64,000 nt of DNA from Flavobacterium quisquiliarum (lineage in GTDB: Bacteria; Bacteroidota; Bacteroidia; Flavobacteriales; Flavobacteriaceae), in contig NZ_WWEM01000043.1 of the NCBI RefSeq assembly GCF_019308285.1, forward strand, positions 1 through 64,000, in the 5' to 3' direction. How positions within the stretch are numbered: position 1 is the first letter of the stretch; each line of letters opens with the position of its first letter. Below, piece by piece: positions 42,732-52,260 of the stretch. The position numbers and the translations under genes are program-made. Below the pieces are notes generated by a model. That model had not been told where the DNA came from and ran no database searches. It saw nothing but the letters and a program-made list of their open reading frames with translations.

Positions 42732-45700
42732 ATGAAAAAATTTGTACAAGGTTTAGTAGCTTTTTCGCTAAAAAACTCCCTCATCGTTTTTTTCTTTACC
42801 GCTATTTTACTGGTTTCGGGTATAGTAAGCTACATCCACACGCCTATTGAAGCCTTTCCCGATGTAACTAATACAAGGGCGAGAATCATTACACAATGGC
42901 CGGGAAGAAGTGCCGAGGAAGTAGAAAAATTCATCACGCTTCCGATATCCAAACAAATGAACACTATTCCGAAAAAAGCAGAAGTGCGTTCTATTTCGCT
43001 TTTCGGATTATCAGTAGTAACGGTATTATTTGATGACGGTGTGGAAGATTTTTATGCACAGCAATATGCCTCAAACCGTATGGGCGGACTTGATCTTCCT
43101 GAAGGAGCCGATGCAGAAATTGATCCGCCTTCTGGAGCAACGGGCGAAATCTTTCGATATGTTATTAAAAGTGATCTGCCTATAAAAGAAATTCAGGCAA
43201 TTCAGGATTGGGTTATTGAAAGAGAATTGGTTGCCGTTCCCGGAGTTGCTGATGTGGTAAGTTTTGGCGGGGAAGAAAAAATGTTCGAAATCAAAATTAA
43301 CCCGACACAGCTAGAAAATTACAATTTATCGGCATTAGATGTTTACGAAGCCGTTTCAAAAAGTAATATCAATGTCGGTGGAGATGTCATTCAGCGTGGC
43401 GATCAGGCTTATGTCGTTCGTGGTGTTGGTTTAATTAATAAGGTCGAAGATATTGGTAATATTTTAATTGAAACCAAAGGCGGAGCTCCCGTTTTGGTAA
43501 AACACGTAGCCGAAGTTTCGATCTCGGCAAAACCAAGATTAGGACAAGTTGGTTTGGACGGAAATGACGATGTAGTCGAAGGAATCGTAGTGATGCTTCG
43601 TGGAGAAAACCCAGGCGAAGTGATCAAAAAGCTTAAAGAACGCCTGACCGAACTTAACGAAAGAGTTTTACCAGACAATGTCAAAATAGTTCCGTTTATC
43701 GATCGTACGGAATTGGTTAATACAACCGTAAAAACCGTTACCAAAAACCTGACAGAAGGTATTTTACTGGTATCACTAATCGTATTTATTTTTCTTTACA
43801 ACTGGAGAACTTCTTTGATTGTGGCTTCTGTAATTCCGCTTTCGTTTTTGTTTGCTATTGTAATGCTGCGAATTCAGGGATTACCTGCGAATTTAATTTC
43901 GATGGGAGCTTTAGATTTTGGATTACTACTCGAAGGAACGCTCGTTATTGTCGAACAAGTTTTTGTATCCCTCGAAAAGAAAGCACATAAAGTCGGAATG
44001 GAGCGTTTTAACAATATGAGTAAAATGGGATTGATCAAGAAAAGTGTTGGTAGTGTGGCTACTTATATTTTCTTCGCCCTGATTATTTTGATTGTGGCTT
44101 TAATGCCTATTTTCTCTTTCACTAAAGTAGAAGGAAAAATGTTCTCTCCCCTGGCCTTTACTTTAAGTTATGCGCTTTTGGGATCGTTAATCTTATCGCT
44201 TACCTATGTTCCAGCCATGTGTAAAGTGATGCTGACGAAAAACATTGTCGAAAAAGAAAACATGATTTCACGTTTCTTTAGAGAGAATCTTTACAAACTG
44301 TTTCAATGGAGCACCAAACATCGTAAAATTACTATTTATGCCTTTTTAGCTTTATTAGCAATTTGTTGCGCTAGGTTTGCTTTTTATGGATCAGAATTTA
44401 TTCCGAAACTGAACGAAGGAGCTATTTATGTGAGAGCAACGCTTCCAAACAGTATCAATCTCGATGAATCTGTAAGATTGACTAAGGAAATGAAAGCCAA
44501 AATCAGGAAGTTTGAAGAAGTAAAATTTGTGCTTTCGCAGACGGGAAGACCAAACGACGGAACCGACCCCACAGGATTTTTTAATATCGAATTCCATATC
44601 GAATTAAAACACAAAGACGAATGGAAACATGATATCAGTAAGGAAGAACTAATTGCCGAAATCAAAAAAATACTCGATGTATATCCCGGAATTGCTTTTG
44701 GTTTCAGCCAGCCAATTCAGGATAATGTGGAGGAATATGTTGCCGGAGTCAAAAGTCCGCTGGCGATAAAGATTTTTGGAAGCGATCTTTTTCAATTGGA
44801 AGAAATGGCGGCAAAAGTGGCTAATTCGATCAAAGACGTAAAAGGAATTGAAGATATTAATGTCTACAAAAATATCGGTTTACCCGAATTACGAATTCAG
44901 CTTGACGACGAAAAAATGGCCCGTTATGCCGTTACGACAGCCGATGCACAAGCCGTGATCAGAATGACCATTGGCGGACAGGCCGCAACCAAATTTTATG
45001 ATGACGAAAAAGTATTTGACATAACCCTGCGTTTCGAAAAAGAATACCGAGATTCAAAACAAAAAATTGAAGGCATTCTTATTCCAACCATGAATGGCAA
45101 AAAAGTACCGCTAAAAGAAATTGCAACAGTAGATTATAAAACTGGGCCAACTTTTATTTATCGTGAAGGAAACAGCCGTTATATCGCGGTAGGTTTTAGC
45201 ATTGAAGGACGAGACTTGGGAAGTACAATCGACGAAGCGCAGAAAAAAGTTGCTGCCGAAGTAAAACTTCCGAAAGAAAATGTCATGAAATGGGCAGGAG
45301 AATTTGAAAGTAAAGAAAGAGCCACCAAACAATTGGCCATGATTATTCCAGTCGTTTTAGTTCTGATTTTATGTCTGCTGTATTTTAACTTTGGCAACTT
45401 CAAAGACACTATGATTGCTGTAACTGCAATGCCTTACGCCTTTATTGGCGGATTCCTTTCTCTTTGGGTAACAGGAACTGTTTTCGGAATCTCGGCAGGA
45501 ATTGGATTTATTATTCTCTTTGGAGTCAGTGCCATCGATAGTATTGTCCTCATTGGAATGATTAGGGAAAATATGAGAGCGGGAATGCATTTAAAAGACG
45601 CTATTGCACATGGAATTCATAGCCGAATTCGTCCTATTGTGATGATTGCCCTCATGGGATCTTTAGGATTATTGCCTGCTGCTTTATCAACCGGAATGGG

Positions 45701-45836
45701 ATCTGAAGTGCAAAAGCCGTTAGCCATTATGATTGTGGGCGGTTTAATAACTTGCATGATTTTATCACTGACAGTTTTACCGCAAGTATTTTATCTAGTT
45801 TACCGCAAAAAAGATCCAAGCAACACAGAATCTTAA
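42732..45836 (+). CDS. Heavy-metal RND efflux pump (CusA/CzcA family)
   Basis: A 1034-residue inner-membrane pump of the heavy-metal RND group, with the N-terminal IEAFPDVTNTRARIITQWPGR signature (described only in part) and helix-4 motif D395-F-G-x3-E401-G-x6-E408. In CzcA the same places are Asp, Asp and Glu, so one Asp has become Glu here while the spacing is kept. Export of a divalent cation or Cu/Ag driven by protons is inferred. It ends the operon; a strong terminator follows at 45858. Confidence 0.93.
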   Translation: MKKFVQGLVAFSLKNSLIVFFFTAILLVSGIVSYIHTPIEAFPDVTNTRARIITQWPGRSAEEVEKFITLPISKQMNTIPKKAEVRSISLFGLSVVTVLFDDGVEDFYAQQYASNRMGGLDLPEGADAEIDPPSGATGEIFRYVIKSDLPIKEIQAIQDWVIERELVAVPGVADVVSFGGEEKMFEIKINPTQLENYNLSALDVYEAVSKSNINVGGDVIQRGDQAYVVRGVGLINKVEDIGNILIETKGGAPVLVKHVAEVSISAKPRLGQVGLDGNDDVVEGIVVMLRGENPGEVIKKLKERLTELNERVLPDNVKIVPFIDRTELVNTTVKTVTKNLTEGILLVSLIVFIFLYNWRTSLIVASVIPLSFLFAIVMLRIQGLPANLISMGALDFGLLLEGTLVIVEQVFVSLEKKAHKVGMERFNNMSKMGLIKKSVGSVATYIFFALIILIVALMPIFSFTKVEGKMFSPLAFTLSYALLGSLILSLTYVPAMCKVMLTKNIVEKENMISRFFRENLYKLFQWSTKHRKITIYAFLALLAICCARFAFYGSEFIPKLNEGAIYVRATLPNSINLDESVRLTKEMKAKIRKFEEVKFVLSQTGRPNDGTDPTGFFNIEFHIELKHKDEWKHDISKEELIAEIKKILDVYPGIAFGFSQPIQDNVEEYVAGVKSPLAIKIFGSDLFQLEEMAAKVANSIKDVKGIEDINVYKNIGLPELRIQLDDEKMARYAVTTADAQAVIRMTIGGQAATKFYDDEKVFDITLRFEKEYRDSKQKIEGILIPTMNGKKVPLKEIATVDYKTGPTFIYREGNSRYIAVGFSIEGRDLGSTIDEAQKKVAAEVKLPKENVMKWAGEFESKERATKQLAMIIPVVLVLILCLLYFNFGNFKDTMIAVTAMPYAFIGGFLSLWVTGTVFGISAGIGFIILFGVSAIDSIVLIGMIRENMRAGMHLKDAIAHGIHSRIRPIVMIALMGSLGLLPAALSTGMGSEVQKPLAIMIVGGLITCMILSLTVLPQVFYLVYRKKDPSNTES

Positions 45837-45857
45837 TCTTACTTATATAAATTTAGG

Positions 45858-45894
45858 AAAAGCACCTTTAGACATTTTGTTTGAAGGTGCTTTT
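45858..45894 (+). terminator. Terminator of the heavy-metal efflux operon
   Basis: An 11-base-pair perfect stem (AAAAGCACCTT at 45858-45868 with 45884-45894), ending in four T, 22 bases after the pump stop codon. Confidence 0.85.
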
Positions 45895-46012
45895 ATTGAA
45901 ATAATACAAATCTAAAAAATACCTTATACTAATACAATTAAAACTTTTAAGGGTAAAACATATTAAACCAGATTTTTAAATATACGTCAAAAATGATTTT
46001 AATCTTTTTTTT

Positions 46013-46438
46013 ATGAAACACCAAACCAACAATCAGAATATTAGCGGACTGTCAAAAGAAGAGCTGTTAAATCACGTAAAACTTAGTATAAATCCTAAAT
46101 TTCAAGACTGGGTTTTATTCCAAAACGGAACATATATCATTTTTGATGACGCAGATAGCATTGCTGACATAGAAAGCGAAGCCATAAAACTTATAAAAGA
46201 ATTTGGTCCAGTTAACTCTGGAGGGCGATCTGAAGATTTTGATGTTACCGATTTAAACAAAACTAAAGGCTGGATTGTTTCAGGATACGGATACGGCATT
46301 TATACGTATGTACATCCAAGCGAAATAAAATCTAAAATCCCAGATATTATTGAAATCGGCTTATACGGACGTACTAAGAGAGACTTGGATGGCAATACTC
46401 TTATTGTAATCCATATCAACCGAAAATTAAAATCATAA
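46013..46438 (+). CDS. Hypothetical protein
   Basis: A 141-residue soluble protein, not assigned. It has a mixed alpha/beta pattern: a helix with LSKEELLNHVKLS, an acidic stretch IIFDDADSIADIESEAI, and later beta segments such as GWIVSGYGYGIYTYVHPSEI. No signal peptide or membrane helix. It resembles small flavobacterial proteins found in isolation. It is convergent with the MscS channel gene, 28 bases away. Confidence 0.65.
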   Translation: MKHQTNNQNISGLSKEELLNHVKLSINPKFQDWVLFQNGTYIIFDDADSIADIESEAIKLIKEFGPVNSGGRSEDFDVTDLNKTKGWIVSGYGYGIYTYVHPSEIKSKIPDIIEIGLYGRTKRDLDGNTLIVIHINRKLKS

Positions 46439-46466
46439 AGAAATTTAAAAACTCTTAATCCCTATT

Positions 46467-47279
46467 CTACTTCAGTACAAACCCATTTTCCTTCAATGTA
46501 TTCAAAACTTCGCCAATGATTTTAGAACGACATTCAGAGTTTTTGCCATACGGTCCCGTTTTTACCCAATATCGAATATTAAGCTGAATGACACCTGCAG
46601 CCGCAACATCGGTAATAACCGCAGCGTTTTCGTAATCTTTATCCGTTACATCTTCATTATTATGAAGCACTTCTTTTACGAGTTCGATGGCGCGCTGATA
46701 ATCTGAACCGTATTCTAGTCCTACGGTAAAAGTCTGCAAAAGAAAACCTTCGCTGTTGTAGTTAATTAGTGTATTTTTAATTAAAAGTGCATTAGGAATA
46801 TAAATGATTTTAGAATCACTTTTTACTTCAGTATCACGAAGATTCAGGTTGATGACTTCGCCTTTAACACCATTGCTTTCGATAATATCTCCAATATTAA
46901 AAGGACGTTTGAAAGCCAGTAGAATTCCGGCAAGGAAATTTTCGCCTATATCTTTAAGTGCAAAACCAATAACAAAAGCAGAAATTCCTGCTCCCGCAAG
47001 CATGCTTTGCGCAACTCCATCAAGTCCGATAATTCGGAACATAAATAAAATTCCAATAATAATTAGAACCGACTTGATTAATCGAGCAATAAAAACAGCC
47101 AAAAGCCGGTCATGCATTTTCATTTTAAGGCGATTACCCGCAAAAATACCAACTCGAGTAGCAATAAACCAAGAAATAAGAACAACTAAAATTGCTAAAA
47201 CAAATTTTGGCGTAAGATCAACAATACTGTAATAATAATTTTCTAAATGTTTAAAAACGTCCTGAACAAAATCTTCCAT
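46467..47279 (-). CDS. MscS-family mechanosensitive ion channel
   Basis: A 270-residue small-conductance mechanosensitive channel with three N-terminal helices (about 20-45, 60-85 and 90-115), the pore-lining TM3 Gly/Ala-rich stretch GAGISAFVIGFALKD, and the following beta and mixed domain (FNIGDIIES, VKSDSKIIYIPNALL). It protects against osmotic downshock by opening under membrane tension. The length matches E. coli MscS, and the gene stands alone. Confidence 0.92.
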   Translation of the reverse strand: MEDFVQDVFKHLENYYYSIVDLTPKFVLAILVVLISWFIATRVGIFAGNRLKMKMHDRLLAVFIARLIKSVLIIIGILFMFRIIGLDGVAQSMLAGAGISAFVIGFALKDIGENFLAGILLAFKRPFNIGDIIESNGVKGEVINLNLRDTEVKSDSKIIYIPNALLIKNTLINYNSEGFLLQTFTVGLEYGSDYQRAIELVKEVLHNNEDVTDKDYENAAVITDVAAAGVIQLNIRYWVKTGPYGKNSECRSKIIGEVLNTLKENGFVLK

Positions 47280-47636
47280 AATAATCAGCGTAAAAAGTAA
47301 AACTTTAAATTACGTTTTCAGAAACAGATGAGTTTACAGGATTTACCTATAATTTTATAAAATCTATCGTTAATATTCTTCTGCTATTACAACAATTTAG
47401 TTCAGGAAGGCAAGTTGTTTTTTTTACGAAAGTACTTAGGTAAAAAAATTATTTAAGTTCAAATTTGTAAAGAAAAAAAACTTCAACACTCTGAGCCTTT
47501 GTAACTTCATCTTATCTAACTTTTTAAATTTAAACTTTTTATAGTGTTTTTATAACTTTTAAGAGTCATTGCGCCAGTATTTTAAACCCTAATTTTACAG
47601 AACTCGTAAATGATATAGTACTTAAAATAATTTATT
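47280..47636. other. Intergenic region left of the small paralogue pair
   Basis: 357 bases of AT-rich sequence between the divergent MscS gene and the 157-residue protein gene. No gene, hairpin or repeat is recognised, and no strong -7 box is seen. Confidence 0.4.
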
Positions 47637-48110
47637 ATGCAGACGATACAAAAAGTTATTAAACTACTATCTAAAAAATACAAATCACGTATTTCTATTC
47701 TTAATAATAATCTAGACGGTAAATTTAGTTCTATGCTGGATAACAAGAATGGCACCATGTTTTCTGTCTCTTATGATTCTTTATATATATTCAAGGATTC
47801 AAATGACAATCTGTGGTCTACCACACCAAAGTCTTTTGTTTATAATGAAAAGAAATATTATCCAAGAGTAGGACAAGAATACACAAGGAAGGATGGCATT
47901 AAATATACTTTTACAACAAAAGAACATGTTCTAGAAAAAGCTGTAGCCTATTTTGAAAAATTTACTGATCCTAACTACGGAATTAAGATCGTAAACCAAA
48001 AATTGTTTTTCTATGAAGGACATGATAAAACAAAAAAAATCAATTTAAACCTTCATAAGTTTAAAGCCCGAATGTTTGACAAAACTGACACTTATGTTTC
48101 TTTCAATTAA
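47637..48110 (+). CDS. Hypothetical protein, paralogue of 48482
   Basis: A 157-residue soluble protein, not assigned to a family. Its first about 110 residues match the 114-residue protein at 48482: LLSKKYKSRISIL versus LLSKKYNSNISIL, a LDNKNGT/LDNDNGT motif, an FKD.N.NLW block, a YYPRVG.EY/HYPKMGESY block, and F.FTTKE. It has about 43 extra residues at the C-terminus. It starts right after a candidate RNA-free AT-rich region, and the second candidate structured RNA lies directly after it. Function unknown. Confidence 0.65.
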   Translation: MQTIQKVIKLLSKKYKSRISILNNNLDGKFSSMLDNKNGTMFSVSYDSLYIFKDSNDNLWSTTPKSFVYNEKKYYPRVGQEYTRKDGIKYTFTTKEHVLEKAVAYFEKFTDPNYGIKIVNQKLFFYEGHDKTKKINLNLHKFKARMFDKTDTYVSFN

Positions 48111-48481
48111 AAATACACTGATAAACCACTATCAGTAACGACACTAAAAAAGGCGGTTCAGAAACGATATAACCTGCGTTTCGCTTTTATTTTAGTAATT
48201 ACTTTAACTGTATGCATTTTTTAATGCCGCATTTTTAAAATTTTGATTTGGTTTTAAAATGCAAAATTACAATTTACTCAAAAGGGCAGCACTTTAATTA
48301 GTTGCTGTCTTTTTTTTAACCTCATTCGAAACCTAAAAACAAACTTTTACAACATAAAACCAACTCAAAAATACTTTGTAAAAAAAACTTATTTTAATAC
48401 AAAAAAAACTTTTAGTGGCTGAATCGATAAAATTCGTAATTTTAAATTTACAGTTTCAAAGACAAAAAAAATCCACATGTT
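48111..48481. other. Intergenic region carrying the second candidate structured RNA
   Basis: 371 bases between the two paralogues. 48116-48137 has a small ACTGATA/TATCAGT hairpin, 48170-48317 the structured RNA candidate, and the rest is AT-rich leader for the second paralogue. Confidence 0.5.
48170..48317 (+). ncRNA. Candidate structured RNA, copy 2, ending in a terminator
   Basis: Begins TAACCTGCGTTT, then TTTTAGTA, ATTAC and AACTGTA followed by the hairpin GCATT-TTTT-AATGC (48213-48226). A longer AT-rich middle follows, then a terminator stem (GGGCAGCA with TTGCTGTC, about 48284-48309) and eight or nine T. The order of motifs matches copy 1 at 32349, and the short hairpin is conserved in pairing but not in sequence. 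Confidence 0.5.
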
Positions 48482-48826
48482 ATGCCACTAACAAAAAAAA
48501 TCACGGACTTACTGTCTAAAAAATACAATTCCAATATTAGTATTTTAGGCACATATACCAGCAGTAAATACACGTCTATACTGGATAATGATAATGGAAC
48601 AATCTTCATTGTATCTGACGCTGACCTCTACTCCTTTAAAGATCAGGATAGGAATCTCTGGGTAAACGTTACTGATTCCTTTCATGCAGACGGAAAAGAA
48701 CATTATCCTAAAATGGGAGAATCATACAAACTTGATCATGGAGTGCAATACAGTTTTACCACAAAAGAGGCAATTGTTGAAATGGCCACCGATTATTTTG
48801 AAAAGCACAAACACAATATTGCTTAA
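48482..48826 (+). CDS. Hypothetical protein, shorter paralogue of 47637
   Basis: A 114-residue soluble protein related over its full length to the protein at 47637 (shared LLSKKY, ISIL, NGT, FKD, NLW and FTTKE blocks). It lacks the C-terminal extension. The two genes are tandem and probably arose by duplication. No membrane or signal features, and no known function. A terminator follows at 48881. Confidence 0.65.
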   Translation: MPLTKKITDLLSKKYNSNISILGTYTSSKYTSILDNDNGTIFIVSDADLYSFKDQDRNLWVNVTDSFHADGKEHYPKMGESYKLDHGVQYSFTTKEAIVEMATDYFEKHKHNIA

Positions 48827-48880
48827 ACTATGTTTTAAATATTATATCCTTATACAATCACTTCAATAAATCTATCAATA

Positions 48881-48909
48881 CAGTACTCTCAGAAGTGCTG
48901 TTTTTTTTT
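48881..48909 (+). terminator. Intrinsic terminator after the second paralogue
   Basis: A 7-base-pair stem (CAGTACT at 48881-48887 with AGTGCTG at 48894-48900, one G-U pair), six-base loop, then nine T. Confidence 0.8.
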
Positions 48910-48963
48910 GTTAGACAACCACTATTTCCTACAAAAAAAGAGTCTAACTTGTTTCCTTTTGTA

Positions 48964-48971
48964 TATATTTG
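48964..48971 (+). promoter_or_regulatory. -7 box of the LemA-DUF3137 operon
   Basis: Perfect TATATTTG, 27 bases before the LemA ATG. No -33 element at standard spacing. Confidence 0.5.
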
Positions 48972-48998
48972 CTCCCTAACCTATTAAAATTTTAAGTT

Positions 48999-49553
48999 AT
49001 GTTTATTGTTATAATACTTCTTGTATTTATCTTTATTGGTGTATTAATTTATAATTCGCTTATTGGAAAAAAGAATCAGGTAACCAACGCTTTTTCGGCT
49101 ATTGATGTGATGCTGAAAAAACGTTTTGATCTAATTCCGAATCTTGTAGAAGTGGTAAAACAATACACCAATTACGAACAAAGCACTTTAACTAAAATTA
49201 CAGAATTACGTGCGCAAGCAAATTCTGGTTCTCTAACAGAAGCTGAGAAAACTAGTCTGGACACTCAATTAAGCACTGCTGTAAAAGGTTTGATGGTTCA
49301 AGTTGAAAATTATCCAGATTTAAAAGCCAATACCAATTTTTTAAATTTACAATCTACTTGGACAGAAAGCGAAGAGCAAATCGCCGCAGCAAGAAGAACC
49401 TATAATGCTGCTGTAACCGATTACAACAATGCGATTATGATGTTCCCTGGAAATCTATTTTCTGGAATGCTGAATTATACTAAAATCGATGTTTTGGAAA
49501 CACCAGAAGAAGAACGTAAAAACATTAGTGCAAAAGAGCTTTTTAACAATTAA
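48999..49553 (+). CDS. LemA family protein
   Basis: A 184-residue protein with one N-terminal membrane helix (about residues 3-21) followed by the helical LemA domain with the family core RFDLIPNLVEVVKQYTNYE. The LemA helical bundle faces out of the cytoplasm. Function is poorly known, and it often accompanies other envelope membrane proteins. Its stop overlaps the start of the next gene by one base (TAATG), so the two are co-translated. Confidence 0.9.
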   Translation: MFIVIILLVFIFIGVLIYNSLIGKKNQVTNAFSAIDVMLKKRFDLIPNLVEVVKQYTNYEQSTLTKITELRAQANSGSLTEAEKTSLDTQLSTAVKGLMVQVENYPDLKANTNFLNLQSTWTESEEQIAAARRTYNAAVTDYNNAIMMFPGNLFSGMLNYTKIDVLETPEEERKNISAKELFNN

Positions 49554-50509
49554 TGGATTCAGAATATACTAGCACCAAAACCTTGCAAGAGGTTTTAAAT
49601 ACATTAGAAATCGACCGCAAAAAAATATCCGAAACCTACAAAAGCGCTTATATCTTATTTGGTCTCGCGGGTCTTGTTTTGATCGTTGGTTTCTTGATTC
49701 GGTTTCCAACATTGGCTGTGTTTGGCGCTTTGGTTCCTGCTATCATAGGCATTATAACCTATTACAGAGTAGATGATGATGCCAGAAAATATAAAAACAC
49801 TTATAAAATCAGTGTGGTTGGATCTGCTTTAAAAGAGATTAATGAAACATTAACCATTACACCTCAAAGCGGATTACCACATTATGAGTTTGTAAGTTCT
49901 GAGCTTTTTACAACCCGCCCAGATCGTTATAAGACACAGGATTTAGTAAACGGAACAGCTGATAAAACCGCTTTTTGGTTCTCAGAAGTACATGCCGAAT
50001 ACAAAACCGAAACGCATACTAAAAACGGAACACGCACAGAATGGCATACCATTTTTAAAGGAATTATTTTTGTTGCCGATTTCAATAAAAACTTTAATGT
50101 TTCGACTGTTGTTCGTCCAAAAAGTTTTGGAGATTCTATTGGTTCCTGGTTTTCTAAGAACGTTTTCAGCTTCGGCAATACCGATTTGGTTCAATTAGAA
50201 AATCCTTATTTTGACAGTAAATTTGTAACCTATTCCAGAAATCAAATTGAAGCTAGATATATTCTGACACCTGCCATGATGGAAAGAATTCTGGATTTAA
50301 ACAACAAAACAGAGGAGACGATTTCGATTTCTTTTATAAATTCTAAAATGTATATTGCTTTTCCGTTGTCTCACAATTACTTTGAAGCACCTATTCATTC
50401 TTCACTTTTAGATCCCGATTTACTTACAGATGATCTTTCAATTGTTCGTTTTATGCAGGATATTGTTCAGGAACTGGATTTGAATACTAGGATTTGGGGG
50501 AAGGAGTAA
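49553..50509 (+). CDS. DUF3137 membrane protein
   Basis: A 318-residue protein with two membrane helices near residues 30-66 and a long soluble part. DUF3137 proteins are regularly next to LemA genes, and the one-base TAATG overlap here makes co-translation likely. The function of the family is unknown. A segment ending FKGIIFVADFNKNF lies in the middle of the soluble domain. Confidence 0.8.
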   Translation: MDSEYTSTKTLQEVLNTLEIDRKKISETYKSAYILFGLAGLVLIVGFLIRFPTLAVFGALVPAIIGIITYYRVDDDARKYKNTYKISVVGSALKEINETLTITPQSGLPHYEFVSSELFTTRPDRYKTQDLVNGTADKTAFWFSEVHAEYKTETHTKNGTRTEWHTIFKGIIFVADFNKNFNVSTVVRPKSFGDSIGSWFSKNVFSFGNTDLVQLENPYFDSKFVTYSRNQIEARYILTPAMMERILDLNNKTEETISISFINSKMYIAFPLSHNYFEAPIHSSLLDPDLLTDDLSIVRFMQDIVQELDLNTRIWGKE

Positions 50510-50533
50510 TATTCTAATTTATCTGGAAACAAA

Positions 50534-51010
50534 ATGAAATCAAAATTTTCTTACCGTACCTATCTATATGTTATTTTTACTATTTTCTCCATTGCTGTCG
50601 CAATTTCTCTTTTTATAAATAGCAAGGAAACATTTGGAGAAGATGTCGTTATGAAGTTATTTTTCATAGGCTCCTTATTACTCTTTACAAACCTTTTCCT
50701 TATTTCAGGACTTATAAAACGTGTAATTTCGGTAACATTAAGCGAACAAGAAATCAATATCAAAAACTTTTTGTTTAAGGAACGTAAAATCTTTTTTACT
50801 GATTTAGATGGATTTGAAACTACCATAGAAACATCAAGAGCAGGCGATTACGAAGTTTTACTTTTGATAAAAGACAAAAAAATTATACTTCAATTATCGC
50901 AATTCCATATTTCGAATTATTTTGAATTAAAAGATTTCATTAAAACCAAAACAACAGATTTAGGTTTTATACCATCGAATATTCTAAATGACTTGAAACG
51001 TTATTTTTAA
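50534..51010 (+). CDS. Two-helix membrane protein, hypothetical
   Basis: A 158-residue protein with two N-terminal membrane helices (about 10-28 and 40-62) and a soluble C-terminal beta-rich part (ISVTLSEQEINIKNFLFKER, then FETTIETSRAGDYEVLLLI), similar in layout to bacterial PH-domain proteins. No firm family. It follows the DUF3137 gene by 24 bases and may be co-transcribed with it. Confidence 0.6.
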   Translation: MKSKFSYRTYLYVIFTIFSIAVAISLFINSKETFGEDVVMKLFFIGSLLLFTNLFLISGLIKRVISVTLSEQEINIKNFLFKERKIFFTDLDGFETTIETSRAGDYEVLLLIKDKKIILQLSQFHISNYFELKDFIKTKTTDLGFIPSNILNDLKRYF

Positions 51011-51096
51011 AATTCTTAGGTATATAAGATATATATTCACATGATCAACATTATACTAAAAACAAATACTGCTTAATTAATTTTATAAAAAATAGT

Positions 51097-51579
51097 ATGC
51101 GAACCGTTTTAGTATTTCTTGCTCTTAGCAATATCATAATATCTATAATTATAACTGTAAGGAGTATTTATACTAACAGTTATTTCAGCGAATATTACAA
51201 TCTAAAAAGTTTAAAGAATAAAGAACTTTACGTGAATAATGATTTTTTAGTAATAAAAAGAGTCTTTCAGGATACAGGAACTGGCGAGGGAACTAGCCTA
51301 GCTTATACCGTTGAACGCAAAATTTTAAGCACCAACCTCCCAATAAATCTAAGAGTAAATAAACTAGAATATCTTAAATCGGATTTAGTTAAACAATCTA
51401 TTTATAAAAGTAAATTAACTGGAGATTATTTTTAAAAGGATGCCCCAAAAGAATATTATGATGTCGAAACTAGATCTTTTTATCTATTTATTTCTTTTAA
51501 AATTTATCTTTATATACTAGTCTTTATTGCAGCTTATAAACTTATCATTTACTGGAAAACTCGTAAATACAAGATATAA
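51097..51579 (+). pseudogene. Membrane protein gene interrupted by an in-frame TAA
   Basis: The frame from ATG 51097 gives 112 residues with one N-terminal helix and ends at TAA 51433-51435. In the same frame the next 47 codons read KDAPKEYYDVETRSFYLFIS and then a second hydrophobic helix (about FKIYLYILVFIAAYKLIIYW), ending at 51577-51579. The whole is a typical helix-soluble-helix protein of about 160 residues split by one stop codon. Readthrough or a recent nonsense mutation are the alternatives. Family not recognised; DUF3592-like architecture is possible. Confidence 0.6.
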
Positions 51580-51675
51580 TTTATAATACTATATTGCAGA
51601 TTTATAAAGATCATTCAAAGTTAAAAAAAAATAAAATTGGTTTGTTTCTTTACAAGAAATTTCAATAAAAAAACG

Positions 51676-52125
51676 ATGCTAAAAAACATAAAAACTTCAT
51701 TTATTATTAGTACCAGCATAATAATACTTTTAACAATATTGGGATGTCTTAGTTCTTATCCTCTTTTGAAAGTATTAGCAATTTTCTTCCTCATTCTGAG
51801 TATTTTGATGAATTTAATTTTATGCTTCATCATTAATTATATCAACAATAAGCTTTCTGTTATAGTTTCTGCTTTACTTTTTATTCTGGCAATTTTAATG
51901 CTTTGGACAATCAAAGTCCATTATTATGAATTTACCAATTATGAAAATTGGCAATTCTATAATTATCAGCCCGTTTTATCTAAAAAATTAGATTTGGTTA
52001 TTGGTAAAAATGCCTTAGAACTTGAATACTTTTTATGTATGCTTTTACTTAATTTAGTGTCAAGTTTTATTGGACTTTTGATAACTTACTTTAGAAAGTC
52101 GCGTAACGCAATTTTAGAAGAATAA
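51676..52125 (+). CDS. Hypothetical integral membrane protein
   Basis: A 149-residue protein from the ATG at 51676 (an upstream TTG frame at 51637 is not supported). Four hydrophobic segments are visible, at about residues 8-25, 30-55, 58-78 and 115-140, so it is an inner-membrane protein. No family assigned. It stands alone between other small membrane and lipoprotein genes. Confidence 0.55.
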   Translation: MLKNIKTSFIISTSIIILLTILGCLSSYPLLKVLAIFFLILSILMNLILCFIINYINNKLSVIVSALLFILAILMLWTIKVHYYEFTNYENWQFYNYQPVLSKKLDLVIGKNALELEYFLCMLLLNLVSSFIGLLITYFRKSRNAILEE

Positions 52126-52260
52126 ATTAGTACTGTAACATATAATGAGAAATGATTTATCATTGTCTTTTATACTAGTAGAACATCACTCACAAAAAAC
52201 AAATAACTCAAACGCAACCTTTTGACAAAAAACTCATCTATTTAATAAAAACTATAGAAT

